Source: Isoetes taiwanensis (taxonomy: Eukaryota; Streptophyta; Lycopodiopsida; Isoetales; Isoetaceae). From it: 64,000 nucleotides of DNA. The notes under the pieces are model-generated. The model did no database searches and was not told where the DNA came from. It was given only the letters and a program-made list of their open reading frames with translations. Made by a program: the position numbers and the translations under genes. How positions within the stretch are numbered: position 1 is the stretch's first letter; every line of letters begins with the position of its first letter. Positions 61,111 through 64,000 of this stretch are shown piece by piece. Location of the stretch: assembly GCA_021234155.1 (NCBI GenBank), contig JAJEKV010000051.1:524036-588035 (forward strand). The letters are read 5' to 3'.

Positions 61111-62165
61111 AAAGTATGGAAGTTAAAAGAGTTGTACATGGGTTGAAACAATGGCCAGAACGATGGTATATATGCATGGGCCAGTTATTTAAAAGAACAG
61201 AGCTTTATCAAACTCAAAATGATGGTAACTTATATGTTTGAAGATTTGGGAATTTACGTTACATTGCACTATATGTTGACAATATAGTGAAATTAGTAAT
61301 CTAACCATTACGAAGTGCAAAGATATCTTGAAGCTGATTCAAAAGATATGTGAGACTTGGGAGAACTTGAAATTTTTAGACATAGAAGTTCTGAGGAGAT
61401 AAGAGGCGAGAAAAATTATGACACTCTCTCAAGAGATCAAACATATTTGGAGTACTAAAAGATTCAAATGGAAAGAGATGCAAAATTGTTAAGACATCAG
61501 GTACGAAACAAGTTGTCCTAATGAAGATTGTCCAAAAGCTGAAAGAAGGGAGAAGTTAAGTGATAAGTTGCCCTATCGTGAACTAATTGGTTGCTTATTT
61601 ATATTTGGCCAGTGCACTAGACCAAATATCTCATGTCACATTGAATATTTTGGTAGATCGCCCACAATTATGGAACAATGCAGCAGGCTGCAAAGAGTGA
61701 TTAGATATCTTAAGGGAACCATTGATTGGCATTGGGTTTTGATTGAAGAAAATCTAAAATTGCAAAGTTTGTGACTCAAGGCGGTGGTGACACGATGAAG
61801 AAAATCTACTTAGGTTTTATTTTGATGTTGGGAGGTGGTCAATCTCATGGAAGTGTAAAAACAACATGCAATAGCATTATCATCCCGAGATATTCGGCTA
61901 CCACGCTGCATTTCACCAGTGCTTGGGCGAGGAGACTTTTAAATGAACTAGGAATGAATCAAAAGGATCCTCTAATTTGAACTTCGAATAGTACAAGTTG
62001 TATAGCCCTTGTGAAAAATCTATCACATGAAAAGAACTAAAGCGGAAATGCATTTATCGAGGATTGGTAAGCAGGAATATCATCTGAGTTCAATACATTC
62101 TCTGAAATAGCGGTGGTGATATTCTTACTGGCCTTTGTGGAGATAAAATGCGTCATTTTAAGAGA
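61110..62165 (+). pseudogene. Ty1/copia reverse transcriptase-RNase H remnant
   Basis: This is the C-terminal part of a copia polyprotein. VVHGLKQWPERWY near 61130 fits the YGLKQ-PR-W block. YIALYVDNIV near 61255-61290 is the YVDD catalytic block with the second Asp read as Asn. LKFLDIEVL lies near 61370. PYRELIGCLFIF, TRPNISCHIEYF and RVIRYLKGTIDWHW lie at 61570-61735, followed by a degenerate RNase H. Near 61985, SNSTSCIALVKNLSHEKN is the DN-SAI-LAKNP block. GDILTGLCGDKMRHFKR near 62110-62150 is the usual copia end (ADI-TK). Several frameshifts occur, integrase is absent and the catalytic residue is altered, so it is inactive as written. A polypurine-like gaagggagag follows near 62192. Confidence 0.88.
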
Positions 62166-62191
62166 TATGATCAACTGCAGTGATTATAATA

Positions 62192-62201
62192 TGAAGGGAG
62201 A
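62192..62201 (+). other. Polypurine tract after copia remnant
   Basis: gaagggagag lies about 40 bp after the end of the RNase H remnant, the same spacing logic and sequence as the first copia copy. The LTR that should follow could not be delimited. Confidence 0.4.
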
Positions 62202-62396
62202 GTGAAAGGTTATTGTTCATATGATAATGGTGGGATAATTTCACAGTAGCAGTGGATTGCAGTGAGTACAAAGGGATTACGTGATTGATCACGATATATG
62301 GAGTATAGAAGGAAGGAAGGTTCTTTTATCGTCCTTGAGGAAGTAATCGGCCTATGGACCAAATTACAGTGCGACAAGCAGGTTATATCGGATTAA

Positions 62397-62423
62397 CCCC
62401 CTCCCCTCCCCTCCCGGGGAGGG
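62397..62423 (-). other. G-quadruplex-type motif
   Basis: The plus strand reads CCCCCTCCCCTCCCCTCCC followed by GGGGAGGG. The minus strand therefore has four or more G3-4 runs separated by single A, a canonical quadruplex pattern, next to a partial palindrome around CCCGGGG. Confidence 0.7.
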
Positions 62424-62471
62424 AAAAACGTGTGACAACAAGCTGTTTGAGGAGATAATGTTCCTTGAACT

Positions 62472-62486
62472 AAAAAAAAAAAAAAA
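62472..62486. repeat. Oligo-A run followed by CCTAAGGTT-like repeats
   Basis: Fifteen A, then AAACCTAAGGTTCAAGG and GGCCTAAGGTTTAAAGTTAA, a loose repetition of CCTAAGGTT. It might be the tail of a small retroposon, but no body was identified. Confidence 0.5.
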
Positions 62487-63026
62487 CTAAACCTAAGGTT
62501 CAAGGTTAAAGGCCTAAGGTTTAAAGTTAATATTTATATCCAATGGTTAACTATTGTGGTTAACTATTGAAATTATCTCGGTCAAATAGTGTATTAACAG
62601 GTTGCACTGATATACTTGGATTGGAGCAGCTAGAGCAATTTTGGTGCCGATTCAACATGAATCGGTGCCGCTAAATCTAATCTATAAGAAGAATGAGATG
62701 TATTGTGAATGATGAGCAGCTAATTGGAGTCGGATCCATCCCACGATGGATGCTTGAGCTATCGAAGAACCTTTACTCTGATGATTTGTGATTCATTTTA
62801 CCTTATATTCCTTTAACATTATTGCTATAATGTTTGACATTGTAATAGAAATATCATTCAATGCATGTTTTAAGATGTTAAAGGTTGAATTGACAGTTGT
62901 TAAAGGTTAAGTTTGGATTTGCTAGAAGAAGTTGAGTTTGGCAGATAATTGACTAATAAAATCCTAACATACCATTTAAGAAAACTAGTCAACATGCAAA
63001 TGATCTCCTTGAATTAGTTCATCTTA

Positions 63027-64000
63027 TATTATAATGTTATTGTGTAAGTGTTGGACCGACCCGGAAGTGACCCGATTGATCAAGTCAATGGAGGAGATGA
63101 TGCCCGCGTCGGATTTTTTAAGGATAACATGGTTTTTTGCGCTAGGGTTAGCGAGAGTGACAAAGAGGGCTGAAAACATAGAACTTTAGGACAACAAAAG
63201 CTTCATGGTTTAGGCCTAAGTGACAAAGAAGACTAAAGAAAACATAGAACTTTGGGACAACAAAAACTTCATGGTTTATTTGGGATGCATAAATTGCTGT
63301 TGCTGCGCTAGCGGATTCCCGGCCGAGTGAGTTAAGGGATCTCAAATTTCTTTGAAAAACAAGGTATGGTTTTCTTGTCCTTTTATCTCCATCTACTTCT
63401 GCTTGAGGCGACAAACTCATCCACTTCTACGCCCGGCAACAAACTCATCATTTGTAGAGGGCAAGTTTCATAGAATGGAAAAAGCAGTTGGGAATGGAGA
63501 CAATTTTAGGGTTGTATTGTTTGAAAAAATAAAGATCGAGATGGAGATAGGATCATACAAATCGGGCGTATTCCTGAGAATAGGTTTGTGGGTATGAAGC
63601 GAGGCGTTTACCTAGATCGAGATGCTCTAGATCCTCTCATCTACTTGGGATTCACATGTATGAAGCGCTCACGATTATCGTGAAATTTAAAACTTCAGTT
63701 AAGCGCACCACGAGGGAAGCAAAAGCCAGCGGCTTAGTGTAGAAGCTTTTATCTTGTACTTTCCTTTAGTTGCCCAAGTTTGGCGGATATTCTATTGCAT
63801 CTATAGGCGTTGAATCTGCGAGTTGGTTTGTGATTAGCGAGTAGCAGGTTGTTTTTTCTTTCTTTGCGGGACATGACTGGGATGGCAAAACTTCTTCTTT
63901 AGCAAAGCTTGTCGGCATTTACCTCCACGGTAAAATTTAGAGAGCTTTGTTCGCGACTACTAGGAAATTTCCTTTGTTCACCGGTCGGGAGTCCCATTGC
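63027..64000 (+). repeat. Long dispersed repeat, copy B, cut by the window edge
   Basis: Second copy of 9706-10640, same orientation, running past the right edge. It has an internal partial duplication: GACAAAGA-G-GCT/ACTGAAA-ACATAGAACTTTAGGACAAC and CTTCATGGTTTA occur twice (63157-63225 and 63220-63280) where copy A has them once. Otherwise the landmarks match in order up to the last base. Confidence 0.85.

Larger units (their letters stand above)
62202..63026. other. Unassigned, probably copia LTR remains and flank
   Basis: Contains the C-rich tract and oligo-A run listed separately. LTR ends are not recognisable and there is no gene. Confidence 0.3.

Overview
The window looks like gene-poor, AT-rich nuclear DNA of a plant. 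It holds Ty1/copia and L1-type (LINE) retrotransposon remnants, a PIF/Harbinger transposase remnant, long simple-sequence tracts and a complex tandem array. I found no operons, no rRNA genes, no complete tRNA gene and no intact long reading frame that I recognise as a host gene. The species cannot be read from the sequence. Nearly every recognisable protein is split by small indels. Repeated copies inside the window also differ mostly by short indels, so part of the disruption may come from unpolished sequence rather than decay.

Layout. 1-1.1 kb: end of a copia element (RNase H, polypurine tract, LTR). 1.1-2.3 kb: GC-rich, unassigned. 2.4-3.35 kb: repeats with a unit of about 180 bp. 5.84-6.78 kb: a pyrimidine tract of almost 1 kb. 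9.7-10.64 kb: first copy of a long dispersed repeat whose second copy starts at 63.03 kb and runs off the right edge. 14.75-15.35 kb: PIF/Harbinger transposase remnant. 15.4-27.5 kb: AT-rich, nothing firm apart from microsatellites and short repeats. 27.5-30.4 kb: 3' half of a minus-strand LINE (reverse transcriptase, zinc finger, oligo-A tail). 30.4-38.0 kb: a foreign block with CGTC-rich DNA at both ends, a five-copy array of about 1.08 kb units, a hairpin, a TTC-rich tract and three tRNA-like units of about 105 bp. 38.0-41.1 kb: 5' half of a minus-strand LINE (endonuclease and linker). 46.67-48.14 kb: a direct duplication, one copy of which carries an extra insertion of about 460 bp. 49.1-49.4 kb: a MITE-like inverted repeat. 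52.4-53.3 kb and 54.8-55.35 kb: weak candidates for host exons. 61.1-62.2 kb: a second copia remnant (reverse transcriptase to RNase H).

The most coherent story is in the middle. The two LINE halves lie on the same strand and in the right order. They meet inside the same part of the protein, just before the reverse transcriptase, so they look like one LINE split by about 7.6 kb of satellite-bearing DNA. Nothing else in the window suggests genes working together as a pathway.
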